DNA of 64,000 nt from an uncultured Lachnospiraceae bacterium (GCA_947167135.1 CAMVGV010000002.1:1-64000); one strand, 5' to 3'; numbered from the stretch's first letter, positions 17,060 through 26,718 are shown. A program made the numbers and translations. The notes: generated from the sequence alone by a model not told the origin.

Positions 17060-18340
17060 CTAATTATACGTCATTGGCAGCCTTCCTATGGAGGCCGCAA
17101 ACCCCGCAGTCAAGCCGCTTGCCCAGGCAAAGTGGAGGTTAAAGCCCCCGCAGTCCCCGTCCGCATCCAGACACTCCCCGGTGAAAAAAAGCCCCGGCAC
17201 ATTCTTCGCAGAAAGATCAGGATTCAGACAGTCCGCAGTAATGCCGCCGCTTGTCACCTGGGAGACAGCAAATTCACCGGTACCCGAGATTTCAAAACGC
17301 ATGTTTTTTATTAAATGGGCAATGTCGCGGATAAGGTTGTCATTAAGGATACCGTGAAAGGCTCTGCCCTTAAATAAAAGATTTTCAAGCTTCTCACAGA
17401 TATTAACGGAGAGTCTCTCCGAAAAGATCCCGGTAAACAGAGCAGTCGGAGGATCCTCCTCCTTAATTCGGCCGGCCCTGTTATTCAAAAGTGAAAAAAC
17501 AAAAGCATCATCAAACTCCGGCAGAAAATCAATGGAAATATAACAGCTTCTCTCCTCTTTAAGGGCTCTGGCAGCTCTCCCGGAAAGATCAAAGATACAG
17601 ATACCTGAAGGTCCTCCGGCATTAATCTGCAGCTCACCTGCAGAAGAAGCGGCAAAGGAACCATCAATAAATAGCTCAACGGAGACAAGTGCCCTGACGG
17701 TATTATCGTTAAAAAACGGATCCGGAGATAATAATCTCGTAAGTGCCGGAAGCGGCCTGGCAACGGAAAGAGCGAATCTCTCCGCAAAATAATAGCCGTC
17801 TCCTGTAGAACCGGTCTTAGGAGCAGCCTTTCCACCGGTAGCAACTATAACCGCATCAAAAGGTGTCTCATCCTTCGATCTTTTATTGTTATTCAGGTGG
17901 AAAAGATCCAGAAAGAAAAAATCCCCCTTCTTATCAATGCCTTTAACCTGAACCCGGGGGTGAAAAGCCACATGGTGCTCCTTCAGGGCATCGATCAGAA
18001 TGTCATTAACCGAAGCGGCAGAATCCGAGCGGGGATAGTAACCCCCGTTTTTAATGTGGTAAAGAAGGCCGAAGGAGGAAAAAAGCTTCAGGATATGATC
18101 CTTGTCGTAGCGGTCAAAAATATCGGAAACAATACCCGCATCAGAAAGACTGCCCCTGAAATGCGGGGCGGGATCCGAATCATTTAAAAAATTACACTTT
18201 CCGTTACCGGTCTGCAAAAGCTTCCGGCCGGGAAAATCATTTTTATCAAAGAGGGAAACACGGGAGTTCCCTGCAGCGGCGATGGCAGCCATCATCCCGG
18301 AAGCGCCGGCGCCGATAACAGCAATATTCTTCAAGATCAA
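17060..18340 (-). CDS. HI0933/BaiN-type NAD(P)/FAD-dependent oxidoreductase
   Basis: A 426-residue flavoprotein. FAD-binding GxGxxG is at the N-terminus (IAVIGAGASGMMAAIAAAG), followed by FPGRKLLQTGNGKCNFLND, VIVATGGKAAPKTGSTGDGYYFA, and the C-terminal LFFTGECLDADGDCGGFNLHFAWASG. Related proteins act on unknown substrates, one on bile-acid intermediates; no substrate can be read here. It overlaps the flippase gene by 4 bp. The last five residues and stop (PMTYN, ATGACGTATAATTAG) match a family A end, so the C-terminus appears to be repeat-derived. Confidence 0.9.
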   Translation of the reverse strand: MILKNIAVIGAGASGMMAAIAAAGNSRVSLFDKNDFPGRKLLQTGNGKCNFLNDSDPAPHFRGSLSDAGIVSDIFDRYDKDHILKLFSSFGLLYHIKNGGYYPRSDSAASVNDILIDALKEHHVAFHPRVQVKGIDKKGDFFFLDLFHLNNNKRSKDETPFDAVIVATGGKAAPKTGSTGDGYYFAERFALSVARPLPALTRLLSPDPFFNDNTVRALVSVELFIDGSFAASSAGELQINAGGPSGICIFDLSGRAARALKEERSCYISIDFLPEFDDAFVFSLLNNRAGRIKEEDPPTALFTGIFSERLSVNICEKLENLLFKGRAFHGILNDNLIRDIAHLIKNMRFEISGTGEFAVSQVTSGGITADCLNPDLSAKNVPGLFFTGECLDADGDCGGFNLHFAWASGLTAGFAASIGRLPMTYN

Positions 18341-19986
18341 AGCACCTTCAGAGCCCTTGCAATTTTAACAAACGCAGTGCCGCCGGGCACTTCGTAAAGC
18401 TCTTCCTTTCTGATACCTCTTAGCTTCAGTATGGAAACAAAATAAACCATAGCCCCGAAAAATATGGACATAAGAACACTGATAAGATTGCCGGTGAAGA
18501 AGGAAAACAGCCTGTACAAAGCAAAAACCACAATCCCCATCACAGTGGAGGCAATGGCCGGAATAAAGAAGGTACGGATCATTTCCTGCTTGTAGTGGAG
18601 ATATCTCCTGATGGAAAACTGATTCATTATGCACATAAGAACGGAAAAGATAAGGGCAGAAAAAATCACACCGTATATCTCCATATCAAATTTCTCCATC
18701 ATCACATACAGAGCCGCAAGATGGATAATAAGAGCTATCGCGGAATGCCTGACCGGCACCTCAAGATGGTTGATCCCCTGCAGTATCCCGTTACTCAGGG
18801 TGGAAATGGAGGTAAAGATGATAGTGACCGCGCCAACGGACAGCATCTTTGCGGCAAGCTCCACGTCACCGGTAAAGAGCATAGAAAGAATGGGTTTGGA
18901 AAGAACAATAAAACCGGCAGTACAGGGAAAAGCAATGAGCATGGTGAAACGCATGGCGGAAAAGATCTTCCTCTTTGCCCCCCGGATATTGTCTGAAGCC
19001 ATACAGGCCGTAAGGGTCGGCACGGTTGAAGAGCACATGGCATTTGCAAAAGCCACCGGAACATTAATGAGAAGCCTGTACTTTCCTGAATAAATACCCC
19101 ATATTTTTGTTTTTTCAACTGAATGTCCCTTAAGGGACATAAGCTTATTAAAGATACCGTTATCCAGTACATCGGAAATATTGTAGATGGCAGTACTCAG
19201 GATTACGGGGACAGCCGTTATTATTATAATCCTTATTATATTCCCCATCATTTCGTTCTGATGGTTGTCGTCCCTGAAAAGATGCTCCCTCTTCATTGCG
19301 GTATTTATCAAAAGAAGAATAAAAATAAGTACTATCAGACCGGCAAGAGCCCCCATACTGGTTCCAAGGGTACTTCCGGCAGCTCCGTAGGCGGGAGCAT
19401 AGCTGTTATTGGAAAGAAGGGCCGCCACCCTTTTTCCGTATGAAAAAAAGGCGGAAGCCGCCAGTATGCTGACAACCGCATTCACAATCTGCTCAATGAT
19501 CTGGGAAACCGCTGTGGGAATCATGGTGCCCATGCCCTGGAAGTATCCGCGTAGGACACCCATAATCGCAACAATAAGAAGGGTCGGAGCAAAGATACGG
19601 AGTGCAATGGCACTTCTCGGCTCGCTCATAAGGGTGCCTGCAAAAAACTCAGCACCGAAGAAAACCGCAAGACAGACCACCGAGCCTGAAATAAAGGCAA
19701 AGATCAGTCCACCATGGAAAACACGTCTTGAATTAATGAATTCCTCCTTTGAATAACGGGCGGAAACAACCTTAGATATCGCAAGCGGAAGACTGTAGGA
19801 GGAAATAAGTAGCATAATATTATAGATCTGATAGGCCGCCGCGTAATAACCGTTGCCCTCGTCACCGATTATATTGGTAACCGGAACCCTGTAAAAAAGA
19901 CCGATGATCCTTGTAATTATCCCGGCAATGGCGAGAATACCGCCCTGTATTATGAAATTATGACTTTTTCGTTTTCTGGAAGCCAT
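18337..19986 (-). CDS. SpoVB/MurJ-like polysaccharide flippase (MATE/MOP superfamily)
   Basis: A 549-residue integral membrane protein with about 14 hydrophobic segments. GGILAIAGIITRIIGLFYRVPVTNIIGDEGNGYYAAAYQIYN is the usual start of SpoVB-like exporters, which flip lipid-linked saccharides. It could serve peptidoglycan or another surface polymer; sporulation cannot be inferred from this gene alone. It starts 7 bp after the DUF3048 lipoprotein gene and overlaps the following oxidoreductase. Confidence 0.9.
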   Translation of the reverse strand: MASRKRKSHNFIIQGGILAIAGIITRIIGLFYRVPVTNIIGDEGNGYYAAAYQIYNIMLLISSYSLPLAISKVVSARYSKEEFINSRRVFHGGLIFAFISGSVVCLAVFFGAEFFAGTLMSEPRSAIALRIFAPTLLIVAIMGVLRGYFQGMGTMIPTAVSQIIEQIVNAVVSILAASAFFSYGKRVAALLSNNSYAPAYGAAGSTLGTSMGALAGLIVLIFILLLINTAMKREHLFRDDNHQNEMMGNIIRIIIITAVPVILSTAIYNISDVLDNGIFNKLMSLKGHSVEKTKIWGIYSGKYRLLINVPVAFANAMCSSTVPTLTACMASDNIRGAKRKIFSAMRFTMLIAFPCTAGFIVLSKPILSMLFTGDVELAAKMLSVGAVTIIFTSISTLSNGILQGINHLEVPVRHSAIALIIHLAALYVMMEKFDMEIYGVIFSALIFSVLMCIMNQFSIRRYLHYKQEMIRTFFIPAIASTVMGIVVFALYRLFSFFTGNLISVLMSIFFGAMVYFVSILKLRGIRKEELYEVPGGTAFVKIARALKVL

Positions 19987-19993
19987 TAATTCT

Positions 19994-21199
19994 CTACTTG
20001 ATCACAACCTTATCGGCCTCAGTATCCTGGATGATAAGAACCCAAGTTTTACCCTGATTCATAACTATTTCTTTTCCGGTGTTGTCGAAGTACCTTACCG
20101 ATCCTGTATCGCCGTCAAAGCGTATCCAGGTGCCGTCACGGGCCATTCCGTGGGTAATGTAGGTCATCTTTCCGCCGGAATGACAGTCGAAGCCCAGGTA
20201 GCCCTTCTCATCCACCACCTCCCAGGAGGAATACTGAAGGATGATATTGTCTACCGCAAGCTGTTCCTTGTTCTCGGCATCTATCTGTTCCTCACCGTAT
20301 TCAAACCTGTAATACTTAGAGTCTTTGGGATTGTAATCAAACCAGGGCTTGTTTATCAGATAGCCGGGTTCAACATGTGTCGCTTCATAGGCATCCGGCG
20401 AATCGGGCACTATGATCTCTCCGTCATTGGCAAAGGTAAACTTTCCCTTATAATTACTGCTGTAATTATTGTCGTAACCTTTGATCTCAATGCCCTTCTT
20501 AACCCCCTTTGCGGAAGCATAGGCATTGTGCGGTGCCACTCTGTCAGTGGTCCGGTAAAAAACAGTATCCCCTTCACTTGAAAGCCCGCTCAGGTTATCG
20601 ACAAAATCCTGCTCCAGTAAGGGCATTGCATATGCTGACTGCCCGTAATGACAGTAGATCGCGTCAAATTCCAGGGCATAATAAACGAAATAATTCCTGC
20701 AGGAACGAACGGAGCCGATCTTCTGAAGATCGTCGTAATTCTCGAAAATTCCCATCATACGGGTAAGAGAACCTTCAACCACACACTCATAGAGCACATC
20801 AGCCATGGAGGTGCCGCTCATCGGCTGAGCATCCTCAATATTATTCAGCATAACGGCTATGGGACGGCGTTCCCCGATCTCCTTCGGAACAAGCTTGCCG
20901 CTCAAATAGCTTCTGATATACCCGTCCTTCTCTTCTCTCGGCATCCCGTAAGATGAGCTGTGGTCATACTCCGCGATAAGACCGCTGGGATTCGCCACAG
21001 ACTCCGCAGACACCGAGGACTCGGTCTCCGCCTGGAAATCCGAATAGGCATTTATATCGGAAACCTCCTCCGAACCGTTTTCAACCCCGTTCTCCGTGGA
21101 TGCTTCCTTTTTTGCTGTACCTCCCCCGCAGGAAGAAAGAAGTAGACCGGAAAGAACTGCTGCAATAAGAACCACACTTAGAAATCTTTTATTAACCAT
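19994..21199 (-). CDS. DUF3048 (YerB-like) lipoprotein
   Basis: A 401-residue predicted lipoprotein: signal peptide with lipobox LLSSC (Cys about 24), an acidic Ser-rich linker to about 75, then the DUF3048 domain (RPIAVMLNNIEDAQPMSGTSMADVLYECVVEG...RSCRNYFVYYALEFDAIYCHYGQSAYA). Its C-terminal half (RYFDNTGKEIVMNQGKTWVLIIQ) is also typical. YerB-like proteins are exported proteins of unclear function. It follows ybeY by 1 bp, so they are co-transcribed. Confidence 0.88.
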   Translation of the reverse strand: MVNKRFLSVVLIAAVLSGLLLSSCGGGTAKKEASTENGVENGSEEVSDINAYSDFQAETESSVSAESVANPSGLIAEYDHSSSYGMPREEKDGYIRSYLSGKLVPKEIGERRPIAVMLNNIEDAQPMSGTSMADVLYECVVEGSLTRMMGIFENYDDLQKIGSVRSCRNYFVYYALEFDAIYCHYGQSAYAMPLLEQDFVDNLSGLSSEGDTVFYRTTDRVAPHNAYASAKGVKKGIEIKGYDNNYSSNYKGKFTFANDGEIIVPDSPDAYEATHVEPGYLINKPWFDYNPKDSKYYRFEYGEEQIDAENKEQLAVDNIILQYSSWEVVDEKGYLGFDCHSGGKMTYITHGMARDGTWIRFDGDTGSVRYFDNTGKEIVMNQGKTWVLIIQDTEADKVVIK

Positions 21200-21200
21200 T

Positions 21201-21692
21201 TTATCTTTTTATACCAAGCGATGAAAGCGCCTTCTCCTGTTTATCCGTCATCAGGCGCTCATCCTCCTTTTCTTCATGATCAAATCCAAGTAAGTGTAAC
21301 ATACTGTGGGCGATTAGAAAAGCCAATTCCCGTTTAAGCGAGTGTCCGTACTCCTCTGCCTGGGAAGAAGCCCTTTCAAGGCAGATCACTATATCCCCGA
21401 GCATAAGCTCATTATTCTCAGGATTTAAGGAACTTTCATCCACATCCTCAAATAACCCGGGAGTCACGAATTCAAGAAAGGGAAATGAGAGAACATCCGT
21501 TACTTTGTCTATTCCCCTGAATTCGCGGTTAAGCTCCCTTATTTTCTCCGGACTTACCAGCGAAAGACTGATCTCACATTCAAAGGGACAGCCCTCCGTT
21601 GAAAGAATCTTTTCCGCAACCGAGCGGAAAAGCTCTTCACAGGAAAAGTCCGGCATACTAAGCTCCGTTTGCGCATCAAAGTATAAAGTCAT
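21201..21692 (-). CDS. ybeY: Endoribonuclease YbeY
   Basis: A 163-residue zinc-dependent RNase for 16S rRNA maturation and ribosome quality control. The metal site is HSMLHLLGFDHE (three histidines), preceded by LNREFRGIDKVTDVLSFPF. It overlaps the PgpH-like gene by 17 bp, and the order phoH-pgpH-ybeY is conserved in Firmicutes. The usual downstream era/dgkA/cdd genes are absent; a DUF3048 gene follows instead. Confidence 0.95.
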   Translation of the reverse strand: MTLYFDAQTELSMPDFSCEELFRSVAEKILSTEGCPFECEISLSLVSPEKIRELNREFRGIDKVTDVLSFPFLEFVTPGLFEDVDESSLNPENNELMLGDIVICLERASSQAEEYGHSLKRELAFLIAHSMLHLLGFDHEEKEDERLMTDKQEKALSSLGIKR

Positions 21693-22866
21693 AGTAGAAC
21701 GCCTGTTTTCTTAAGGTTTCAGAGATCACATTAATATCATTCAGGGAAAGATCAGACTGCAATATGCTTTTTTCACCGGTTATTCTTTTCATAACGCTAG
21801 TTATCATGATATTGTAATCCGCCTTTTTTCCCTTGTGCCTGTGCTTAAAGTCATAGATCATGGATATAAGGCTGTTTACGATCAGCAGGGTTCCGCTCTC
21901 CCTTGAGTGACGCGTGCTGCCGAGACCGTAGTATTCCAGTATGCCGTCTGTTATATCTTTGGGGAAATCCCTCTCATGTATCAGTGCCAGGGATTTTTCC
22001 GCAATATTGCTGTTTTCTCCCCGCAGAACACCTATCCTGCAATAGTAGCCTATACCGAGAAGCTTTAAGCGTTTAAGCCCCATCCTTTCCATCAGAATAC
22101 TTGCGATGTGGACGGAATGGATCATCTTCTCATATTCCTTCCTGTTATCCTTCTTAAGCTTCTGCAAAAGCTCGTATTCCGGATCCAGTATGCTGTTTAT
22201 GAAGTTTTCCCGGCGGTCAATGACATTTACGTATATTTTCGGCCGCATTATAAGGATTACGATGAAATCAAGGAGAAGCCCCACAAGGGGAAAAACGATG
22301 TTTTCCGGAGCAAGCCTTGCCTTTGAGAGAAGACTGCAGGCATAGAAGGTAGGCACACCCACCGCAAGTGATGTGAATACCGCCGACAGAAGCGACACCT
22401 CCCGGTCCAGGGTATAGAACATCAAAAGAATATAGCCTATTAGAAACATCATGAAAAAATATAGGCCGCTTTCATAAAGAACCAGTGTGGAAATCCCTGT
22501 AAAGAGTAAGAGTGCCGATGATCCGGCCGGCGTTCCTCCCAGTATTCCGATAAGGACAGCGGGAGCGGCAAGGGGGAGTATGAATTCAAAGCAGAAGCCG
22601 GACAACACTGCAAGAAGCAGCCCGGAAAGGTAGGAGTACACAAAATAGATCACTCCCTTACTGTCAATAGTCAGTCTCTTCAAGGGCATTTCCGCTACTA
22701 TGCAGAGTCCTGCCGCGATTATGGTATTTAATATGACTTCCTGTATCGAAAAGAAGCGGAAGTAGGAAACTATAGCCGTTCCTCCGGTTCCGATAACGGG
22801 AATAAAGATCATCAGCGTAAGCGCTGCCGTTTTCGATCCCTTATCTTCTGTTCTTTCTTCTGTCAA
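21676..22866 (-). CDS. Degenerate, shortened PgpH-like (7TM-HD) membrane protein
   Basis: It occupies the pgpH (yqfF) position between phoH and ybeY. PgpH degrades cyclic di-AMP and has an extracellular domain, seven helices and a cytosolic HD domain (about 700 residues). This protein has 396 residues: about seven membrane helices (20-230), no large extracellular domain, and a C-terminal domain that aligns with the HD domain (EYEKMIHSVHIASILMERMG). The metal-binding YYHDIG is replaced by YYCRIG, and the later His-His-Gly by EYYGLG. It therefore should not be a phosphodiesterase; it may sense or bind nucleotide, or be a relic. The reading frame is intact over nearly 400 codons, which argues for function. 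Confidence 0.7.
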   Translation of the reverse strand: MTEERTEDKGSKTAALTLMIFIPVIGTGGTAIVSYFRFFSIQEVILNTIIAAGLCIVAEMPLKRLTIDSKGVIYFVYSYLSGLLLAVLSGFCFEFILPLAAPAVLIGILGGTPAGSSALLLFTGISTLVLYESGLYFFMMFLIGYILLMFYTLDREVSLLSAVFTSLAVGVPTFYACSLLSKARLAPENIVFPLVGLLLDFIVILIMRPKIYVNVIDRRENFINSILDPEYELLQKLKKDNRKEYEKMIHSVHIASILMERMGLKRLKLLGIGYYCRIGVLRGENSNIAEKSLALIHERDFPKDITDGILEYYGLGSTRHSRESGTLLIVNSLISMIYDFKHRHKGKKADYNIMITSVMKRITGEKSILQSDLSLNDINVISETLRKQAFYYDFIL

Positions 22867-23851
22867 AGGGTTTTCTCCTTAAATCTCCGGAACCCGGTTC
22901 TTTATTTTCAAAATCCTCGTAGGCCTTGACTATCTTCTGTACAAGGGGATGACGCACCACATCAAGGGCGCTCAGGTAAATAAAAGCGATATCATCGATC
23001 TTTTTCAGTACCCTTTCCGCAGTATCAAGACCCGAAACCGCGCCGCTTGAAAGATCCTTCTGGGTCTTGTCACCGGTTATCACCACCTTGGAGCCGAAGC
23101 CTATACGTGTAAGAAACATTTTCATCTGGGCGGGAGTCGTATTCTGTGCCTCATCCAGGATAATATAAGCATTATCCAGTGTCCGCCCTCTCATATAGGC
23201 AAGAGGTGCCACCTCGATAAGCCCCTTTTCCATATTCTTCTGGAAGGACTCGGCACCCATTATCTGATACAGGGCATCATACAGCGGCCTCAAATAGGGA
23301 TCCACCTTGCTCTGCAGATCCCCGGGAAGAAAGCCCAGCTTCTCACCGGCCTCAATAGCCGGACGTGTAAGTATTATACGTCCCACCTCTTCATTCTTGA
23401 ACGCAGTTATGGCCATGGCCATGGCAAGATAGGTTTTTCCGGTGCCTGCAGGGCCTATTCCGAAAACTATCATCTTGTCCCTGATGGCATCGGTGTATTC
23501 CTTCTGTCCAAGAGTTTTCGGTTTTACGGGACGGCCCTGCACGGTATGACAGATAATGCTCCCGTCTGAAAGAGTATCCATCATGGATGCATTGTTTTCT
23601 TTTTCAAGCGCCATAATATAGTCAACATTCTGTTCTTCAATGATATTTCCCCTGCGGGAAAGCCTGATCAATGAATCAAGCACATTCCTCGTGGCGGCGG
23701 TACTCTTTTCTCCTCCGGAAATGTGGATCTCACCGTGTCTTACAGTGAGCTCGGTTCCAAACTCCCTCTCTATCTTCTTTGCGAATATATCAAACTGTCC
23801 GAATACGTTCTTTATATCGTCAGCCGAAACATCACTGATAACTCTGTTCAT
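22841..23851 (-). CDS. PhoH family ATPase (PhoL)
   Basis: A 336-residue PhoH-like P-loop protein, predicted ATPase/helicase linked to RNA metabolism. Walker A is GIGPAGTGKTYLAMAMA and Walker B YIILDEAQNTTPAQMKMFLTRIG; an N-terminal KH-like segment precedes them. It overlaps the next gene by 26 bp and begins the phoH-pgpH-ybeY run. A family C repeat ends about 20 bp before its start codon; GGGAG about 12 bases before the ATG is the only ribosome-binding site candidate. Confidence 0.94.
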   Translation of the reverse strand: MNRVISDVSADDIKNVFGQFDIFAKKIEREFGTELTVRHGEIHISGGEKSTAATRNVLDSLIRLSRRGNIIEEQNVDYIMALEKENNASMMDTLSDGSIICHTVQGRPVKPKTLGQKEYTDAIRDKMIVFGIGPAGTGKTYLAMAMAITAFKNEEVGRIILTRPAIEAGEKLGFLPGDLQSKVDPYLRPLYDALYQIMGAESFQKNMEKGLIEVAPLAYMRGRTLDNAYIILDEAQNTTPAQMKMFLTRIGFGSKVVITGDKTQKDLSSGAVSGLDTAERVLKKIDDIAFIYLSALDVVRHPLVQKIVKAYEDFENKEPGSGDLRRKPFDRRKNRR

Positions 23852-23872
23852 ATTTTTTCATGTCTCCCGAAG

Positions 23873-24063
23873 CGGACGCCAAAAGTCACATTTTGATTAA
23901 ATACGGATTGTTCCGTGCTACGCACTCCCACAATCCTACCCCACACTCGCATTTCGCGGGGCCCCTTCCCCACTTCATGCTCGTGTAGGGGTGCGCCCAA
24001 AGTTCTTGTCCCCACCACAAGCTTTTCTTGTGTGGTGACAATTACTTTTGGCGCTTTAATCAT
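23873..24063. repeat. Family C element, copy 2 (191 bp)
   Basis: Nearly identical to 3123-3312 and in the same orientation. It lies between rlmH and phoH. On the minus strand its first base is only a few bases after the rlmH stop codon, and it ends just upstream of the phoH start. The internal hairpin CACCACAAG/CTTGTGTGGTG has a different loop from copy 1. An open frame of about 65 codons spans this copy but is shifted in copy 1, so I do not call a gene. Confidence 0.9.
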
Positions 24064-24067
24064 CTTA

Positions 24068-24514
24068 TTATTTGTGATATGGTTCACCCTTCATTATCCT
24101 GTATGCCCTGTAGATCTGCTCCATCAGGATCACCCTCATCAAGGGATGTGGAAAGGTCATCTTTGAAAAGCTAAGGCGGAAATCCGACCTTGACAGAACA
24201 TCACTGTGGAGACCGTCAGGGCCTCCTATTATAAATACGATCCTGCTTCTTCCACTGTTTTCAAGCTCTGAAATCTTTTGGGACAGCTCCTCGCTTGACA
24301 ATGCATTTCCATTGATTTCAAGTGTTATTATATAGGCATCATCCGGCAGCCTTTCAAGCATCCGGTTTCCTTCCGCCTTTTTGTCCGGTCCGTCCGCCAC
24401 TTCAATCAGATTTAACTTAACGTAACGCGACAGCCGTTTCCCATATTCGGCCATCGCGTCACGATAGTAGCTTTCTCTTATCTTTCCGGCTGCGAGAATA
24501 TCAATTCTCTCCAT
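24068..24514 (-). CDS. rlmH: 23S rRNA pseudouridine(1915) N3-methyltransferase RlmH
   Basis: A 148-residue SPOUT methyltransferase acting on helix 69 of 23S rRNA in 70S ribosomes. It has the typical start MERIDILAAGKIRESYYRDAM and the SAM-binding knot IVFIIGGPDGLHSDVL with the C-terminal MTFPHPLMRVILMEQIYRAYRI. I use the ATG at 24514; a longer start would add a basic non-homologous stretch. It overlaps the zinc-ribbon gene upstream by 14 bp. Confidence 0.96.
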   Translation of the reverse strand: MERIDILAAGKIRESYYRDAMAEYGKRLSRYVKLNLIEVADGPDKKAEGNRMLERLPDDAYIITLEINGNALSSEELSQKISELENSGRSRIVFIIGGPDGLHSDVLSRSDFRLSFSKMTFPHPLMRVILMEQIYRAYRIMKGEPYHK

Positions 24515-25274
24515 TCTCCTCCTCCGGGGATGGGCTTTCCTCCGGTTCAAACATCTCGTTATACAGCTTATCGGTTATATAATCAAGAAAGGAGGGATCG
24601 AGATCCATAAACCTGTCGTTTAAGGTCTTCTTGATAAAAGCGGATCTGACAAAATAAGAATTGACATCATCCCTGTCGCTCCCCAATGCCTCCCTGTCAA
24701 GGCTCTCAGCCGTATAGGTATCAAAGAAAAACTTACGTATTTCATCTATCTTCTTTTCTTCCCTTTCAGCCTCCTCCGTAAGGGGCTTTATTTTCCTTAA
24801 GGAATTCGCACCCAGACAGAAGAACAGGATAAATAATCCGCTCATGGTGGAGATCACTACGTATTTGCCGGCTCCGGCAAAGAAAACAGGAATTGCGCCT
24901 ATGTATAAAAGAAATACCGCAATAAGCCCGAGAACACCCACGATAAGAAGGGTATACGCGGATGATCTGAGATCCTCCACCCTGTCTGAGGCCTTTCTGA
25001 AGGGCTTTGGGATAAAAGCGCTCTCCTCCACATCCGTATCCGGAGCAAGCTCCATTGCATTTAAGATATCCCGGTCCGAAAGCCCGCGGCTTCTTGCGAG
25101 AGAAATAAAATCCTCCGGACTGATCTCTACTTCTTCGGGATCGTTGTTTTCGGATTTTTTCAAAAGCTCCTCGGGATCAACCCCTTCTTCAAGGCTTTCC
25201 ACGAGAGGGATGTGGCAGTATGCGCACTCGTTAAAGCCCTCTCTGTATTCTGTTCCGCACTTTGGACAGATCAT
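24501..25274 (-). CDS. Zinc-ribbon protein with two membrane helices, function unknown
   Basis: The 257-residue protein begins with a zinc ribbon (MICPKCGTEYREGFNECAYC, four cysteines). An acidic segment follows, then two hydrophobic helices around 105-155 (SAYTLLIVGVLGLIAVFLLY and VVISTMSGLFILFFCLG), and a charged C-terminal domain. I do not recognise a named family. It is translationally coupled to rlmH by overlap and lies 52 bp after the NfnB-like gene. Confidence 0.75.
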   Translation of the reverse strand: MICPKCGTEYREGFNECAYCHIPLVESLEEGVDPEELLKKSENNDPEEVEISPEDFISLARSRGLSDRDILNAMELAPDTDVEESAFIPKPFRKASDRVEDLRSSAYTLLIVGVLGLIAVFLLYIGAIPVFFAGAGKYVVISTMSGLFILFFCLGANSLRKIKPLTEEAEREEKKIDEIRKFFFDTYTAESLDREALGSDRDDVNSYFVRSAFIKKTLNDRFMDLDPSFLDYITDKLYNEMFEPEESPSPEEENGEN

Positions 25275-25326
25275 ATCATTATCCTCATGATGAGAGCAGG
25301 GTACCTACCGCTCCTCAGTATGACAT

Positions 25327-26718
25327 TCAGCAGTTACTCAGATATTCATCAATACCCTTTGCAGCTGCCCTTCCGGCACCCATGGCCAGTATAACGGTAG
25401 CAGCACCTGTAACCGCGTCGCCGCCCGCATAAACCTTCTCCTTGCTGGTGGCTCCGGTCTCCTCATTAGCCACAATGCACTTTTTCCTGTTGGTTTCAAG
25501 TCCCTTTGTAGTACTTGAAATAAGCGGGTTGGGGCTTGTACCCAATGACATTATGACGGTATCGCATTCTATCTCATATTCGGAGCCGGGTATCTCAACA
25601 GGGCTTCTTCTTCCTGACTCATCAGGCTCCCCAAGCTCCATCTTTATAACCCTGATCCCGCGGACCCAGCCATTCTCATCCTCCAGTATCTCAACCGGAT
25701 TCTGAAGGAGATCAAAAATGATGCCCTCTTCCTTAGCGTGATGTACCTCCTCGACTCTTGCGGGAAGCTCTGCCTCGGATCTTCTGTATACCACATGCAC
25801 CTCGGCTCCCAGACGGAGGGCTGTACGGGCAGCATCCATGGCGACATTGCCGCCTCCCACCACTACAACCTTCTTTCCTCTGGCAATAGGTGTATCGTAA
25901 TCATCCCTGTATGCCTTCATAAGGTTATTCCGGGTTAAGAACTCATTTGCCGAATAAACTCCGAGAGCCTGTTCTCCGGGAATATTCATAAACTTTGGAA
26001 GTCCCGCGCCAGATGCTATATATACTGCATCAAAACCTTCATCATTGAGAAGGGCATCCACGGTGGTTGACTTTCCTATAACCACATCGGTCTCTATCTT
26101 TACTCCGAGTGCCTCCACATTGGCAACCTCGGGAGCAACCACCTTTTCCTTCGGAAGACGGAATTCCGGAATACCGTATACCAGCACTCCTCCCGCCTTA
26201 TGCAGAGCCTCAAAAATGGTAACGTCATAACCTGATTTTGCAAGATCTCCTGCACAGGTAAGTCCCGAGGGACCTGAGCCGATGACAGCCACCTTTTTAT
26301 TTTTCTTTTCGGCCTTTACCTCGGGCTTTATTCCCATTTCCCTTGCGGTATCGGCAACATAGCGTTCAAGCTTTCCGATGGAGACCGGTTCTCCCTTGAT
26401 ACCCCGGACGCATCTTCCCTCACACTGGCTCTCCTGGGGGCAGACCCTTCCGCATACAGCGGGAAGTGCGCTTGATTCGGCGATTATGCCGGCAGCCTTT
26501 TTTACATCGTCCTCCTTTACAGCCTGTATAAATGCGGGAATGTTTATGGAAACGGGGCAGCCCTCTATGCAGCGTGCATTCTTGCAGTTAAGGCAGCGCT
26601 CCGATTCGCTCATTGCCTCTTCCCTGTTATATCCGAGGCAGACCTCATCAAAATTCCGCGCCCGTTCCGCAGGATCCTGTTCACGGACGGGTACCTTCTT
26701 TAACATATCTACAGCCAT
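25327..26718 (-). CDS. NfnB-like / glutamate synthase small-subunit-type flavoprotein
   Basis: A 463-residue NADPH-binding flavoprotein. The N-terminal [4Fe-4S] domain has RCLNCKNARCIEGCPVSINIP and CGRVCPQESQCEGRC; two dinucleotide folds follow (VAVIGSGPSGLTCAGDLAKSG; VVVVGGGNVAMDAARTALRLG), and an FAD C-terminal motif (YAGGDAVTGAATVILAMGAG). The next gene upstream encodes a PyrK-like FAD/[2Fe-2S] protein, the NfnA partner. Together they fit the electron-bifurcating NADH-dependent ferredoxin:NADP+ oxidoreductase; a glutamate-synthase role is the main alternative, but no large subunit is present. Confidence 0.87.
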   Translation of the reverse strand: MAVDMLKKVPVREQDPAERARNFDEVCLGYNREEAMSESERCLNCKNARCIEGCPVSINIPAFIQAVKEDDVKKAAGIIAESSALPAVCGRVCPQESQCEGRCVRGIKGEPVSIGKLERYVADTAREMGIKPEVKAEKKNKKVAVIGSGPSGLTCAGDLAKSGYDVTIFEALHKAGGVLVYGIPEFRLPKEKVVAPEVANVEALGVKIETDVVIGKSTTVDALLNDEGFDAVYIASGAGLPKFMNIPGEQALGVYSANEFLTRNNLMKAYRDDYDTPIARGKKVVVVGGGNVAMDAARTALRLGAEVHVVYRRSEAELPARVEEVHHAKEEGIIFDLLQNPVEILEDENGWVRGIRVIKMELGEPDESGRRSPVEIPGSEYEIECDTVIMSLGTSPNPLISSTTKGLETNRKKCIVANEETGATSKEKVYAGGDAVTGAATVILAMGAGRAAAKGIDEYLSNC

